From assembly GCA_965277275.1 (NCBI GenBank), contig CBDICG010000002.1, positions 2,542,001 through 2,606,000 on the forward strand: a DNA stretch of 64,000 bases, given 5' to 3'. The notes beneath the pieces were generated by a model. The model was not told the origin of the DNA. It saw only the letters and a program-made list of their open reading frames with translations, and made no database searches. Positions 26,311 through 36,276 of this stretch are shown in pieces (position 1 is the stretch's first letter; the number at the start of each line of letters is the position of its first letter). This DNA comes from HLUCCA09 sp965277275 (GTDB lineage: Bacteria; Pseudomonadota; Alphaproteobacteria; Rhodobacterales; Rhodobacteraceae). Both the position numbers and the translations under genes were made by a program.

Positions 26311-26738
26311 TCTGCGGCTTTCAGTTGTCCGGCCGGGGCGCGCGCCTTGGAGGCGTCGTCCGGCTCGGTTGGAATTGCGGACGATGCGTCAAGGGGTTCG
26401 GCGTAACGCATCTCGTCGGAATCGGTTGTGCCGAGGGCGATGTAGGCGCGGTAGACCAGCGCCAGCGCGAAGGCGAAGAGGCCAAAGCCGATGACGATGG
26501 CTGTCAGCACGAGGGCCTGGGGCAAGGCATTGGCGATGAAGGCGGGCGGCGCGTCTGCGCCTTCGGGCACGAGCGGCGGGGCGCCGAGGGTCAGCCCGCC
26601 GGCGGCAAAGATCACGAGGTTCGCAGCGTTCGAGATCAGCACGAGCCCGAAGAGAAACCGCACGATGGAACGCGACAGCATCAGGTAGACGGCCGCGGCG
26701 ACCATGGCGCCGACAAGGATGGCGACGATCTGCTCCAT
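26307..26738 (-). CDS. mnhC: Na+/H+ antiporter subunit C
   Basis: The protein has 143 residues and is NuoK-like with three helices; motif GLVLISNAANLVIFAAGG and PQALVLTAIVIGFGLFAFALALVYR. The C-terminal 35 residues are a variable hydrophilic tail. It starts immediately after the mnhB stop region in the tightly packed operon. Confidence 0.92.
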   Translation of the reverse strand: MEQIVAILVGAMVAAAVYLMLSRSIVRFLFGLVLISNAANLVIFAAGGLTLGAPPLVPEGADAPPAFIANALPQALVLTAIVIGFGLFAFALALVYRAYIALGTTDSDEMRYAEPLDASSAIPTEPDDASKARAPAGQLKAAE

Positions 26739-27158
26739 TCAGACCTCCTCTTCCAGCGCGAAGACGAGGGTCAGCACCGAGCCCATCACCACGAGATAGA
26801 CGCCGATGTCAAAGACGAGGACGGACGAGATCGGCAGGCCCTTGCTCTCGTCCGTGGCGCCGACAAAGAGCCATTGCCCGGTGAAGAGCGGATCCCCGAA
26901 GAGGGCAGCAAAGATGCCCGCCAGAAGGGCGATGCCAAGGCCCGCAAAGGCGATGTTCGACGGATCGAAGCGCAGCGCCTGACGTGCGGTGGCGGTGCCG
27001 CAGGCGATGGCGTTGATCACGAATCCAAGCGCGCCCGTCAGCCCGCCGATGAAGCCGCCACCGGGTTCGTTGTGGCCGCGCAGCAGCATGTAGATCGAGA
27101 AGACCAGCAGGAGCGCCACGAGCATGCGGGCCCCGGCCTGAACGATGACGGATTTCAT
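26739..27158 (-). CDS. mnhB: Na+/H+ antiporter subunit B
   Basis: The protein has 139 residues with four helices and the MnhB motif LLRGHNEPGGGFIGGLTGALGF followed by GLPISSVLVFDIGVYLVVMG. It overlaps mnhA (ATGA). Confidence 0.93.
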   Translation of the reverse strand: MKSVIVQAGARMLVALLLVFSIYMLLRGHNEPGGGFIGGLTGALGFVINAIACGTATARQALRFDPSNIAFAGLGIALLAGIFAALFGDPLFTGQWLFVGATDESKGLPISSVLVFDIGVYLVVMGSVLTLVFALEEEV

Positions 27159-29446
27159 TGGCCGGGCTCCTCTTTGCGGGGGCTGCTACGCTGCGACTTC
27201 AGCAGGCTGAGGGCGGCCAGAGCCGCGATGGCGACGACGGCGATCTCGCCGAACGTGTCGAGGGCGCGGAAGTCGACGAGGATCACGTTGACGATGTTCC
27301 GCCCGAAGGCTTCCGGCCACGCCGTGACCTCGAACCAGCTCGAGAGGCGTCGATCGACCGGCGTGGAAACCACCATGAGGGTGATCAGCGTCACGACGCC
27401 GCCAATTCCGACAGCCAGAACGGCGTCGATCTTGCGGCGGGGCTCGGGCTCGGGCTTGAGGTGGGGCAGCTTCAGCAGGGCCAGCGCCACGAGAACAACG
27501 ACAAGCACCTCGACCAACAGCTGCGTGATCGCGACGTCGGGGGCGCCGTACGTGATGAAGAGAAGCGCCACGCCGGAGCCGACAACGCCGAGCCCCGCGA
27601 TGGCCGTGATCCGCGAGTCGGTCACGGTGACGACGACAACCCCTGCAAGGACAAGCGCGGCGATGGCCCATTCCTTGACCATGAGCTGGCCGAGCGTGTC
27701 GAAGTTGATCCCGAGCCCGGGGGCGCGCATCACGAGGGTCACCGCAAGCGTGACAAAGAGCGTCGCGAAGGTGGCCGCCATGTAGTTCACCAGCCGGCCC
27801 GATTGCAGAAGGTCTGTCTGCCACGCGGCAACAGCCTTCAATCCGTTGAGGAAGCTGTCCCAGCCATTGTCGAACGACGGCGCGGCGTCACCCCAGCGGA
27901 TCAGCGTTGCCCGCAAGCGGGCGTGGGTGGCATAGATCGCGAAGCCGAGTCCAAAGGTGATCATCGAGAGGATCAGGGCGAGGTTGACCCCGGCCCAGAG
28001 GCGCAGCTCCTCAGCCTCGCCGGGCCGCCCCAGGACGGCATCCACGCCCGGAGAAACGAGGATCGTCTGCTTGATCCACGGCAACAGTCCGAAAGCGAGG
28101 CCGAGAATGGCGAGGATCACCGGCCCCAGAAGCATCTGCCACGGGCCTTCATGCGGTTTCACGGGCGTCTCGCCCTGCGGCTTGCCCCAGAAGGGCTTGA
28201 GCGCGACGATTCCGGCAACCGCGAACATCAGCGCGTTCGCCGCCAGGGCAAAGGCCGTCACGATCGTTCCGAGGGGCAGCTCACCGGCACCCTTGTAGAG
28301 CACTTCCTTGGCGATGAAGCCGACAAAGGGCGGCATGCCCGCCATCGAGAGCCCCGCCAGTGCTGCGGCAATCGCCGTGACGGGCATGGCCTTGGCGAGA
28401 CCGCCGAGAATGCGCGCATCGCGCGTGCCCGTGCCGTGATCAACCGTGCCGACGACGAGAAAGAGTGCGGCCTTGTAGAGCGAGTGCGTCACGAGGAAGG
28501 CCATGAAGCCGGTGATCGCGTAAGACGATGAGCCGTCCGCGAGGAAGAGCACCAGCGTACCAAGAGCCATCAGTGTCGTGTAGGCCAGCGCCTGCTTCAG
28601 GTCGGTCTGTTTCAGCGCCATGAACGAGGCGAAGACGGCCGTGACCCCGCCAAAGAGCGTCAGTGACCAAAGCCAGGCATCCGTTCCCGAAAGGGCAGGG
28701 TGCAGGCGTGCGAGCAGGAAGACCCCTGCTTTGACCATGGTGGCGGAGTGCAGGTAGGCCGAAACGGGCGTGGGCGCGGCCATCGCGTTGGGCAGCCAGA
28801 AGTGCAGCGGAAACTGCGCGGACTTGGTGAAGGCGCCGGCAAGCACGAGCACGAGGATGGGAATATAGAGCGGGCTCTCCTTCAGCAGGTCGCCCGAGGC
28901 CAGCACGATCTCAAGGTCGAACGATCCGACCACCGTGTAGATCAGAATGAAGCCCGCAAGCAGTGCAAGGCCGCCCATGCCGGTGACGAGCAGCGCCTGC
29001 AGAGCGGCGCGGCGCGACTTAGCGTCATCGTGCCCGAAGCCGATCAGGAGATAAGACGTGATCGACGTCAGCTCCCAGAACACGAAGAGCGTCAGCAGGT
29101 TGTCCGACACCACGAGGCCCAGCATCGCGAGCATGAAGCTGAAGAGAAACAGGCCAAACCGGTGTGCGTGGATGTGTCCAGACAGGTACTTGGCGGCGAA
29201 GAGCATAACCAACGCGCCGATCCCGGTGATCAGCAGCGCGAACGTCAGGCTCAGCCCGTCGAGCACACCCGAAAAACGCACCCCGAGCGATGGCACCCAA
29301 TCGACACCCCAGCGCAAGACCTCGCCGGTGGCGACCGGTGTGATGGCTGGTGTCAGGAGAAGAAAGAGAATGGCCGCGCCAACGGCAGGCAAATAGGCCA
29401 AAGGCCCCGGCCCGCTGTTCGCGTCCTGCCCAGAAGCTGCGCCCAT
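27155..29446 (-). CDS. mnhA: Na+/H+ antiporter subunit A
   Basis: The protein has 763 residues and about 20 helices. It is NuoL-like: LFVFWELTSITSYLLIGF (key Glu), FTKSAQFPLHFWLPNAMAAPTPVSAYLHSATMVKAG over about residues 205-240, LAYTTLMALGTLVLF. The last 200 residues carry the MbhD/E-like extension typical of subunit A (DSRITAIAGLGVVGSGVALLF, GAPDVAITQLLVEVL). First gene of the operon; expected to exchange external H+ for internal Na+ (or K+) in a marine bacterium. Confidence 0.94.
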   Translation of the reverse strand: MGAASGQDANSGPGPLAYLPAVGAAILFLLLTPAITPVATGEVLRWGVDWVPSLGVRFSGVLDGLSLTFALLITGIGALVMLFAAKYLSGHIHAHRFGLFLFSFMLAMLGLVVSDNLLTLFVFWELTSITSYLLIGFGHDDAKSRRAALQALLVTGMGGLALLAGFILIYTVVGSFDLEIVLASGDLLKESPLYIPILVLVLAGAFTKSAQFPLHFWLPNAMAAPTPVSAYLHSATMVKAGVFLLARLHPALSGTDAWLWSLTLFGGVTAVFASFMALKQTDLKQALAYTTLMALGTLVLFLADGSSSYAITGFMAFLVTHSLYKAALFLVVGTVDHGTGTRDARILGGLAKAMPVTAIAAALAGLSMAGMPPFVGFIAKEVLYKGAGELPLGTIVTAFALAANALMFAVAGIVALKPFWGKPQGETPVKPHEGPWQMLLGPVILAILGLAFGLLPWIKQTILVSPGVDAVLGRPGEAEELRLWAGVNLALILSMITFGLGFAIYATHARLRATLIRWGDAAPSFDNGWDSFLNGLKAVAAWQTDLLQSGRLVNYMAATFATLFVTLAVTLVMRAPGLGINFDTLGQLMVKEWAIAALVLAGVVVVTVTDSRITAIAGLGVVGSGVALLFITYGAPDVAITQLLVEVLVVVLVALALLKLPHLKPEPEPRRKIDAVLAVGIGGVVTLITLMVVSTPVDRRLSSWFEVTAWPEAFGRNIVNVILVDFRALDTFGEIAVVAIAALAALSLLKSQRSSPRKEEPGQ

Positions 29447-29915
29447 CGTCGTGTCGTCCCAGTTCTGCGTCCCACGCAGGCCGTTTCGTCACCCTGAGGA
29501 TGGCAGCAGCCCGCGCCTAGTACGTAGGGGTGCGACACTTAGGTTCCATAGTCAATCCTGGGCGGGTTCGATTGGTTTTTCCTAATAGTGGTGCTGAGGC
29601 CTTGTGCAGAGAGGCGCGTGACTGACGCAAATTCATGCGCGCGCCCGGTATCCCTGCTGAACACTTGCATTTACCAGGCGTTGTGTCTTAGGCCGCGCGC
29701 GTGGCGAGGCGCCTGCCATGCGCTCGTGAACGGCACGCGCGACACCTCGAGCCTGTCCGGTCGCCCGCGGACGGTTCGCTCACTTTGAGTGGTGCATGTG
29801 CGCGGCGCACCTGCGCTGTGAGGGCGCCGCCTCTTTCGCGGCCATGGCAGCGGAGAGCGCCCCCTCGGGCGCCCCCCGGGAGCGTCAGATCCGCGGCCAC
29901 TCCGCTCTCGACGGC
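29447..29915. other. Intergenic region between mnhA and gdhA
   Basis: No credible gene is seen in 469 bases. A TTGACT hexamer on the minus strand near 29554 could be a -35 element for mnhA, but no good -10 follows. A GC-rich hairpin (GCGCCC-GAGG-GGGCGC) lies near 29865, downstream of gdhA, without a T-run. Confidence 0.4.
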
Positions 29916-31349
29916 TCAGAGGCCTTTTTCGCGGTAGCTCTTTGCGACACGCCCGATGGCGACGAGGTAGGCCGCCGTGCGCAGATCCGTGACGTCATCG
30001 CGAGAGCGCCAGACTTCGTGCATCGATTGGTAGGCGCCCCGCATCGTGTCATCGAGGCCGGAGCGCACAAGCTCCAGTTCGCCGGCGCCGCGCAGGTATC
30101 TGTTCTTGAACTCGGGCGTCAGTGACCATGCATTCCCGAGGTGGCTATCGAGCCGCTCAAGCTCGCGCACGATGAGAAGGTGCCGCGCTTCTTCCTGGCG
30201 CCGTTGCATGCGGCCGAAGCGGATGTGCGACAGGTTCTTGACCCATTCGAAGTAGGAGACGGTCACACCGCCGGCGTTGGCGTACATGTCGGGGATGATG
30301 ACCAGCCCGCGCTCGCGCAGAATGTCGTCGGCCCCGGCCGTGATCGGGCCATTCGCGGCCTCGATGATGAGCTTGGTCTGGATGCGCGGCGCGTTCTCAC
30401 GGGTGATCACCCCCTCCAATGCGGCGGGAATGAGGATGTCACACTCCTTCTCCAGCACCTTGATGCCGTCTTCGATGTACGTGGCGTCCGCGTAACCCTT
30501 CACGCCGCCATGCTGAAGGATCCAGCTGCGGACGGCCTCAACGTCCAGCCCGTTATCGTCCACCAGGGCGCCGTCTCGCTCGATGATGCCGGTGATCAGA
30601 GAGTCATCCTCATCGCGGAGGAACTTGGCCGCGTGATAGCCCACGTTGCCGAGGCCCTGCACGATGACGCGCTTGCCGGCGAGGGTGCCTTGAAGGCCCG
30701 CTGTCGCTGTAGCGTCCGGGTGGCGGAAGAACTCCTGTAGGCCATATTGCACGCCGCGGCCCGTGGCCTCGACCCGCCCCTGGATGCCGCCCGCATGCGG
30801 CGGCTTGCCGGTGACGCAGGCGTTGGCGTTGATGTCGGTGGTGTTCATCCGGTGGTACTGATCGGCGATCCACGCCATCTCGCGCTCGCCGGTGCCCATG
30901 TCGGGCGCAGGGACATTCTGGGCCGGGTGAATGAGGTCACGCTTGGCCAGCTCGTAGGCGAAACGGCGGGTGATGAGCTCCATCTCGTGCTCTTCATATT
31001 CGCGGGGGTCGATGCAGAGTCCACCCTTGGAGCCGCCGAAAGGCGTCTCCACCAGCGCGCACTTGAAGGTCATGAGCGCGGCGAGCGCTTCGACCTCGTT
31101 CTGGCTGACAGCGAGGGAATAGCGGATGCCACCCTTTACGGGCTCCATGTGCTCGGAATGAACGGAGCGGTAGCCGGTGAACGTCTGGATGCGGCCGCGC
31201 AGGCGCACGCCGAAGCGTACCGTGTAGGTGGCGTTGCAAACACGTATCTTTTCTTCGAGGCCCGGGTGAAGATCCATCAGCGCAACCGCGCGGTTGAACA
31301 TCAATTCGACTGAATCGCGGAAACTAGGCTCGCGGATTGCTTCGTTCAT
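29916..31349 (-). CDS. gdhA: Glutamate dehydrogenase (Glu/Leu/Phe/Val family)
   Basis: The protein has 477 residues: substrate-lysine motif ETPFGGSKGGLCIDPR, PAPDMGTGEREMAWI, nucleotide-binding VIVQGLGNVGYHAAKFL, and AANGPITAGADDILRERG. It interconverts glutamate and 2-oxoglutarate plus ammonia in the cytosol. The ATG at 31349 follows GGGAGGG, which rejects the longer upstream reading. Coenzyme preference (NAD or NADP) cannot be fixed with confidence. Confidence 0.94.
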   Translation of the reverse strand: MNEAIREPSFRDSVELMFNRAVALMDLHPGLEEKIRVCNATYTVRFGVRLRGRIQTFTGYRSVHSEHMEPVKGGIRYSLAVSQNEVEALAALMTFKCALVETPFGGSKGGLCIDPREYEEHEMELITRRFAYELAKRDLIHPAQNVPAPDMGTGEREMAWIADQYHRMNTTDINANACVTGKPPHAGGIQGRVEATGRGVQYGLQEFFRHPDATATAGLQGTLAGKRVIVQGLGNVGYHAAKFLRDEDDSLITGIIERDGALVDDNGLDVEAVRSWILQHGGVKGYADATYIEDGIKVLEKECDILIPAALEGVITRENAPRIQTKLIIEAANGPITAGADDILRERGLVIIPDMYANAGGVTVSYFEWVKNLSHIRFGRMQRRQEEARHLLIVRELERLDSHLGNAWSLTPEFKNRYLRGAGELELVRSGLDDTMRGAYQSMHEVWRSRDDVTDLRTAAYLVAIGRVAKSYREKGL

Positions 31350-31738
31350 CTGGCCCTCCCTGGCGCATGATGCAGACGCCACGGCGGGGCGGCCACGGGG
31401 GAAGCCTACGCAAGGTCTGCTAAAAAATCATGCAGAATTGAAAGGCGCATCGTCGCGACAAGCAGGCCGCAAAGCCCGCTTCGATTCGCGGGGTCGCTCC
31501 TTGTCTTCGCCCTGTGCTGGCCTTCTGTCGGCCTCTTGGCTGCACGATTTCGGCCACATTTCGCAACATTGCCCGGCGCGCCCCGGGTTCGGTTCCTGTG
31601 GGGAACCAATTGGGGCGAAGATGTGACGTTTCAGCGAATTTGCGGCAATTTGCTGGCAAGCAAGCGACGCATTTGGGCGTGAAGCGCGGTGCAAGCGTGG
31701 CGCGACGGCGCTGCAGGTTCAGTAAAGGGTGAGTGAGC
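31350..31738. other. Divergent control region of gdhA and the first VWA/TadG gene
   Basis: I see no coding sequence here. A short hairpin GGTTCC-TGTGG-GGAACC lies at 31591-31607. Two or more promoters must lie here because the flanking genes diverge, but none can be picked with confidence. Confidence 0.4.
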
Positions 31739-33352
31739 ATGACGAGAAAGAGCCAGACGGCACAGGCGCATCGCACCGCCACAGCGGATCATCCCGCATC
31801 TGGCGGGTTTGCCCGCGACGAAGATGGCGGGATCATCGCGTGGTCGCTCTTCACCATCATCGCGATCTTCTTCGCCGTCGGCATCGGCATCGACGCAATG
31901 CGGACGGAAACGCTCCGCACGCACATGCAGAACACGCTGGACCGCGCGGTGCTCGCTGCCGCCGATCTGGAGCAGACCCGCACCGCCAACGACGTTGTCG
32001 CCGACTACTTTGAAAGGTCGGGCCTGCCGAGCGGGCTCGCCGACATCCAGTCGACGACCAGCACCGGCGAGAAGGTCGTCAGCGCGGAACTCAAGGCGGA
32101 GCTCGACGGCGTTCTGATCGACCTCGTGGGCACCAAGAGCTTCCCGGCCCGTGCGCGTGGCGAAGCACGCGAGTCGATCACGGACGTGGAAATCTCGCTC
32201 GTCCTCGACAACTCCGGCTCCATGGGCTGGAACAACAACCGCCGCCTCGACCTTCTCAAGCCCGCCGCGAAGAACTTTATCGACACGGTGATGAAGCCCG
32301 GACCGAACGGCGAGCCCTCGACTGTTACCGTTTCCATCGTGCCGTTCTCCACGCAGGTCAACGCAGGGCCGGCGCTCGCGGGGGTCTTGTCGCTCTCGGG
32401 TGAGCACGATTACAGCCAGTGTGTGGAATTCGCCGACGACTCCTATGGGGCCACGGCTATCGATCCGGCTACAGAGCTGCGCCGGGCCGGACACTTCGAC
32501 GTCTTCACGTGGGATGCCCCGGTCGACACCTTCGGCGTTGTCTGCCCGTTTGACGGCAGCCGCCACATCACCGCCTTCTCGCGCAACGCCGATGTGCTCA
32601 AAGGGAAGATCGACGCCATGTGGGCCGGTGGAAACACATCGATCGACATCGCCGCGAAATGGGGTGCCGCGCTGCTCGATCCGGCATTCCGCCCGGTGGT
32701 CGACGAACTGATCGACGATGGTGCGGTGGAATCCTACGTGTCCGGTCGCCCGTTCAACTACGGGCAGGAAAACACCATGAAGGTGCTCGTGGTGATGTCC
32801 GATGGCCAGAACACCCAGGAATTCCAGATCGAGGACGACTACCGCACCGGAGCATCGCCCGTCTGGCGCAACCCGAACGACGGGATCGTGTCGTACTTCG
32901 ATGCCGATCGTGGCGAATACTTCGTCTTCAACGAAGCGGATGTCACGGACGAGCCCGGTGGCAGCTGGCAGGGCGAGCCCGGCGGCGCCGACGCGGCCGA
33001 GCAGCTCCAGTGGACGGATGTGTGGAACCGGTGGGCCGTCGCGGCCTGGGCCAGATACGTCAAGGATCCGGCGATGGGCGGCGGCTGGGAGAGCCACTAC
33101 GATCAGGTCTTCGACACGACGAACTCGTCTGACAAGAACACCCGCGCGAGCGACGTCTGCGAGGCTTTCCGCAACAAGCACGAGCGCGCCATCGTCTACA
33201 CGGTCGGGATGGACACCTACGGCCAGGGCGATGCAACGCTCGAGGATTGTGCGGGCACGCCGCTGAACTTCTTCGACGTCGATGCCGAGGAAGTGGACGA
33301 AGCCTTCTCGGCGATCGCACGCCAGATCAACATGCTGCGGTTGACGCAATAG
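31739..33352 (+). CDS. TadG-like pilus-associated protein with a VWA domain (paralogue 1)
   Basis: The protein has 537 residues. N-terminal cytosolic segment, then one membrane helix (WSLFTIIAIFFAVGIGID, about residues 35-52) preceded by DEDGGI, as in TadE/TadG pseudopilins. A helix with HMQNTLDRAVLAAADLEQ follows. The VWA domain starts near residue 155 with a MIDAS-type VLDNSGSMGW and continues VLVVMSDGQNT and IVYTVGMDTYGQGD. The bulk is periplasmic. ATG at 31739 follows AAAGGGTGAG. A near relative lies directly downstream (33859-35478). Role in Tad/Flp pilus or surface attachment is inferred from the family. Confidence 0.85.
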   Translation: MTRKSQTAQAHRTATADHPASGGFARDEDGGIIAWSLFTIIAIFFAVGIGIDAMRTETLRTHMQNTLDRAVLAAADLEQTRTANDVVADYFERSGLPSGLADIQSTTSTGEKVVSAELKAELDGVLIDLVGTKSFPARARGEARESITDVEISLVLDNSGSMGWNNNRRLDLLKPAAKNFIDTVMKPGPNGEPSTVTVSIVPFSTQVNAGPALAGVLSLSGEHDYSQCVEFADDSYGATAIDPATELRRAGHFDVFTWDAPVDTFGVVCPFDGSRHITAFSRNADVLKGKIDAMWAGGNTSIDIAAKWGAALLDPAFRPVVDELIDDGAVESYVSGRPFNYGQENTMKVLVVMSDGQNTQEFQIEDDYRTGASPVWRNPNDGIVSYFDADRGEYFVFNEADVTDEPGGSWQGEPGGADAAEQLQWTDVWNRWAVAAWARYVKDPAMGGGWESHYDQVFDTTNSSDKNTRASDVCEAFRNKHERAIVYTVGMDTYGQGDATLEDCAGTPLNFFDVDAEEVDEAFSAIARQINMLRLTQ

Positions 33353-33858
33353 TCCCGCAGACACGGACAGCCGGTCCTTAACGGCTGTCCGGAGCCAGGG
33401 CGGGGGGGCCGCCCTGGCAGCATTTTCTGAAACAGTTCGTTTCGCGGTTTGGCCCCGTATTTGAAGGCTGGCCGCATCTTCGCCGTGTTTTGTGCACGGC
33501 TTTGCCGCGTTTGAAATGCACCGCTGGGACATCTGAGCCTACCCTGTGGATGCAAAAGCCGTGACTTCGAACGCTACAGCCCCTTTCTCCTCGCAAACGC
33601 TGCGTACCAGCGCTGCCGCACCCATGTGTGGCGCGGTCTGGTCTGGCGTTGCTGCGGGGACAAGCGGCGCCCTGATCAGCGTGAAGCGCGGGGTGTCCAG
33701 CATCCGGCAGAGCGGCTCTGCGCGGCCCGTATCCGCGCCCCGGCGCGCCATTCCGGCGTGCCGGCTCGACCCGGCGCGTTCGCGTACCACGGGCCGCACC
33801 TTCCACCGCGAGATCGGCATAGCTGACCCTCTGCCCCTCCAAGAGCTGGAGCTTTGAA
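33353..33858. other. Intergenic region between the two VWA/TadG genes
   Basis: It begins with two strong hairpins (listed separately). ORFs of about 100 codons on both strands further on lack any family motif and are probably shadows. A TGTGGATGC near 33545 resembles a DnaA box with mismatches at the end. Confidence 0.4.
33365..33418 (+). terminator. Tandem hairpins after the first VWA/TadG gene
   Basis: GGACAGCCG and CGGCTGTCC (33365-33373, 33382-33390) form a perfect 9-bp stem. GCCAGGGCGG and CCGCCCTGGC (33394-33403, 33409-33418) form a perfect 10-bp stem with a five-G loop. ATTTT follows. They probably stop or attenuate transcription into the second paralogue. Confidence 0.7.
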
Positions 33859-35478
33859 ATGGGACTTCCGTTTAAAATGAGCAAGAACGCCACCCAGACG
33901 ACCCCGGAGACGGGGGCCAAGGGGCGGCTCTCCACCAGCACAGCCCTTCCGCGCTTCGCCGAAAACGAGGACGGGGGCATTATCTGGTGGTCGATGTTCA
34001 CGATGATCGGGATGCTGATGGCGACCGGTCTCGGCGTGTCGCTGCAGTTCCACGAGATCAACCGGGCGCATTTGCAGAACACCCTGGATCGCGCGGTGCT
34101 CGCAGCTACCGACCTCGACCAGACGCTCGACGCCGAGGAGGTCATCGCGGACTACGTGAACCGCTCCGGCCTCGAAGGCGCGCTGACGGATGCCGAGGTG
34201 GTCAACGGCATCAACTTCCGCACCTCGTCTGCCGAGGCGGGTGTCAGTATGAAGACGATCTTCACCCCCGGACAGGGCGAGTGGGACGTCGACGCCAAGA
34301 GCAAGGCCATCGAGTCCATCACCGACGTGGAGATCGCGCTCGTCCTCGACAATTCCGGCTCGATGGGATGGGACGGCGATCGCCGCCTCAACCTGCTGAA
34401 GCCCGCCGCCAAGGACTTCATCGACACGGTGACCCGGCCGATCGACGGGATCCAGAACGGCAGCGTGGTGGTGTCGATCGTTCCGTTCTCGACGCAGGTC
34501 AACGCCGGTCCGCTGCTGTCGGCCGAGATGAATTTCACCAACCAGCACAGCTACAGCCAATGCGCGCGGTTCGAGGACTCGCACTTCAACACCACGGCGA
34601 TGAACGAGTCGACGACGATTCAGCGCGCCGGCCACTTCGACGTTTTCACATGGGACGACCCGGTGGACACCTACGGCGTCGTTTGCCCCTTCGACACGAG
34701 CCGTCACATCACGCCCTGGGCGCGTGAGGCGCCGGCCCTGAAGGCACAGATCGATGCGATGTGGGCTGGTGGAAACACCTCGATGGACGTGGCAACGAAG
34801 TGGGGCGCCGCCCTGCTCGACCCGGCGATGTCGAACGTGTTCGACGAACTCGCGGACGACGAAAACAGCGGCGTGGTCGACCCGCTCGGCTCGCAGCCCT
34901 TCGCCTATGGCCGCGAGAACACGCTGAAGGTGCTTGTGGTGATGTCGGACGGTCAGAACACCGACGAATTCCGCCTGAAGAGCTCGTACCGCAGCGGCAA
35001 CTCGCCGGTCTACATCAACCCGACCAATGGTGATCTGAGCTACTATCACAACCGCTCGGGCACCAGCCGCGACTACTACTCGCTCGACGATGAAGTCTGG
35101 CGGAGCAGCCCCGACGGCGGAAGCGGCGCCGAGCGCCTGAAGTGGCCGGAGCTGTTCGACAAGATGTCCGTCGCTCACTACGCCCGCTACGTGCGTCAGG
35201 AAGCGATCGGCACCTCGTGGCGGACCACCTACGACAGCATCTACACCAAGGTGCCTGCATGGCAGAAGAACAACCGGACCTCGGCGATCTGCCAGGCCGC
35301 ACGGGACGCCGGCATCATCGTCTACACCATCGGCATGGACACCTACGGTCAGGGCGACGCCACGCTGGCGGACTGCGCCGGGACCGAGGTCAACTTCTTC
35401 GATGTGTCGGCCGTGCAGATCAACGAGGCGTTCTCCTCGATCGCCCAGCAGATCAACCAACTGCGCCTGACGCAGTAA
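33859..35478 (+). CDS. TadG-like pilus-associated protein with a VWA domain (paralogue 2)
   Basis: The protein has 539 residues with the same plan as paralogue 1: ENEDGGIIWWSMFTMIGML membrane segment, LQNTLDRAVLAATDLDQ, VWA start LVLDNSGSMGW, VVMSDGQNT and YTIGMDTYGQGD. Shared long segments such as HFDVFTWDDPVDTYGVVCPF show a tandem duplication, and the central loops (about residues 370-440) differ most. GGAG lies 8-9 bases before the ATG at 33859; ATG at 33877 is the alternative. It ends in a strong terminator. Confidence 0.85.
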   Translation: MGLPFKMSKNATQTTPETGAKGRLSTSTALPRFAENEDGGIIWWSMFTMIGMLMATGLGVSLQFHEINRAHLQNTLDRAVLAATDLDQTLDAEEVIADYVNRSGLEGALTDAEVVNGINFRTSSAEAGVSMKTIFTPGQGEWDVDAKSKAIESITDVEIALVLDNSGSMGWDGDRRLNLLKPAAKDFIDTVTRPIDGIQNGSVVVSIVPFSTQVNAGPLLSAEMNFTNQHSYSQCARFEDSHFNTTAMNESTTIQRAGHFDVFTWDDPVDTYGVVCPFDTSRHITPWAREAPALKAQIDAMWAGGNTSMDVATKWGAALLDPAMSNVFDELADDENSGVVDPLGSQPFAYGRENTLKVLVVMSDGQNTDEFRLKSSYRSGNSPVYINPTNGDLSYYHNRSGTSRDYYSLDDEVWRSSPDGGSGAERLKWPELFDKMSVAHYARYVRQEAIGTSWRTTYDSIYTKVPAWQKNNRTSAICQAARDAGIIVYTIGMDTYGQGDATLADCAGTEVNFFDVSAVQINEAFSSIAQQINQLRLTQ

Positions 35479-35498
35479 TCCGGAACCGGATGTTTGGG

Positions 35499-35525
35499 AG
35501 GGGCGCTGTTCGGCGCCCCTTTTCC
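35499..35525 (+). terminator. Rho-independent terminator after the second VWA/TadG gene
   Basis: AGGGGCGC and GCGCCCCT form a perfect 8-bp stem around TGTTCG, followed directly by TTTCC. It lies 21 bases past the stop codon. Confidence 0.85.
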
Positions 35526-35702
35526 TGTCAGGACGGGGGAGCCTGCGGCGGCACGGCATCCGGGGACAAAGCACAATCCTCGGCAAGACCGTCCGGCAAG
35601 CCACGACAATCAACCACGAAATTCGCCTTGGCGCCATAAATCCGCCATAGCGGTGAACTACGCCGGTGAGACACAGCGTGTCGTAGTGTGAGGTGTACGA
35701 AG

Positions 35703-36275
35703 ATGAGCCGACGTCAGGATCATAGCCGCAAGGGCTTGCAGCGTCTGGCATTCTGGCGCCGGTCGTTCTGGCGCGGAGACAAGGACGGTGGCAGTGCGAC
35801 CGTCGAGTTCGTCATCATCTTTCCGGCCTTCATGGCGATCTTCCTGTCGACCTTCGAGATCGGTCTCTACATGACCCGTCAGGTCATGCTGGACCGGGCC
35901 ACCGACCTTACCGTGCGGGCCTTGCGCCTCGGGCAATTCGACGATCCGACACAGGAGCTGCTGCGCTACAACATCTGCAATCGCTCGGCCGTGGTCGACA
36001 ATTGCTCCAACCGGCTGCTGATCGAGATGACGCCGATTCCGACCGATTCATGGCAGACGCTGCCGAACGGCGCGCAATGCATCGACCGCGAGGAAGACAT
36101 CGAGCCGGTGATCGCGTTCAACGGCGGGCAGCCGAATGACCTGATGCTGATCCGGGTCTGCGCGCTCGTCGAGCCGTGGTTCCCGACGACACGCCTCGCC
36201 ATGAAGATGCCCCTCGTCAACGGAAAATACGCGATCGTCACCACGACGATGTTCGTGAACGAACCACAGGGTTGA
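35703..36275 (+). CDS. TadE-like pseudopilin
   Basis: The protein has 190 residues. DKDGGSATVEFVIIFPAFMAIFLSTFEIGLYM is the TadE signature (about residues 26-57): a Gly-x-x-x-VE-F segment entering a hydrophobic helix, as processed by the TadV prepilin peptidase. The periplasmic part has a few cysteines (NICNRS, NCSNR). The ATG at 35703 is preferred over an upstream GTG. It is followed one base later by the next pseudopilin, so the two are cotranscribed. Confidence 0.85.
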   Translation: MSRRQDHSRKGLQRLAFWRRSFWRGDKDGGSATVEFVIIFPAFMAIFLSTFEIGLYMTRQVMLDRATDLTVRALRLGQFDDPTQELLRYNICNRSAVVDNCSNRLLIEMTPIPTDSWQTLPNGAQCIDREEDIEPVIAFNGGQPNDLMLIRVCALVEPWFPTTRLAMKMPLVNGKYAIVTTTMFVNEPQG

Positions 36276-36276
36276 T

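Noticed and set aside
27158..28531. Long plus-strand ORF of 457 codons
   Set aside because: It is antisense to mnhA, and its charged, low-complexity sequence mirrors the membrane helices of the real gene.
33546..33857. 103-codon ORF between the two VWA/TadG genes
   Set aside because: No motif, no ribosome binding site and an equally open frame on the other strand.
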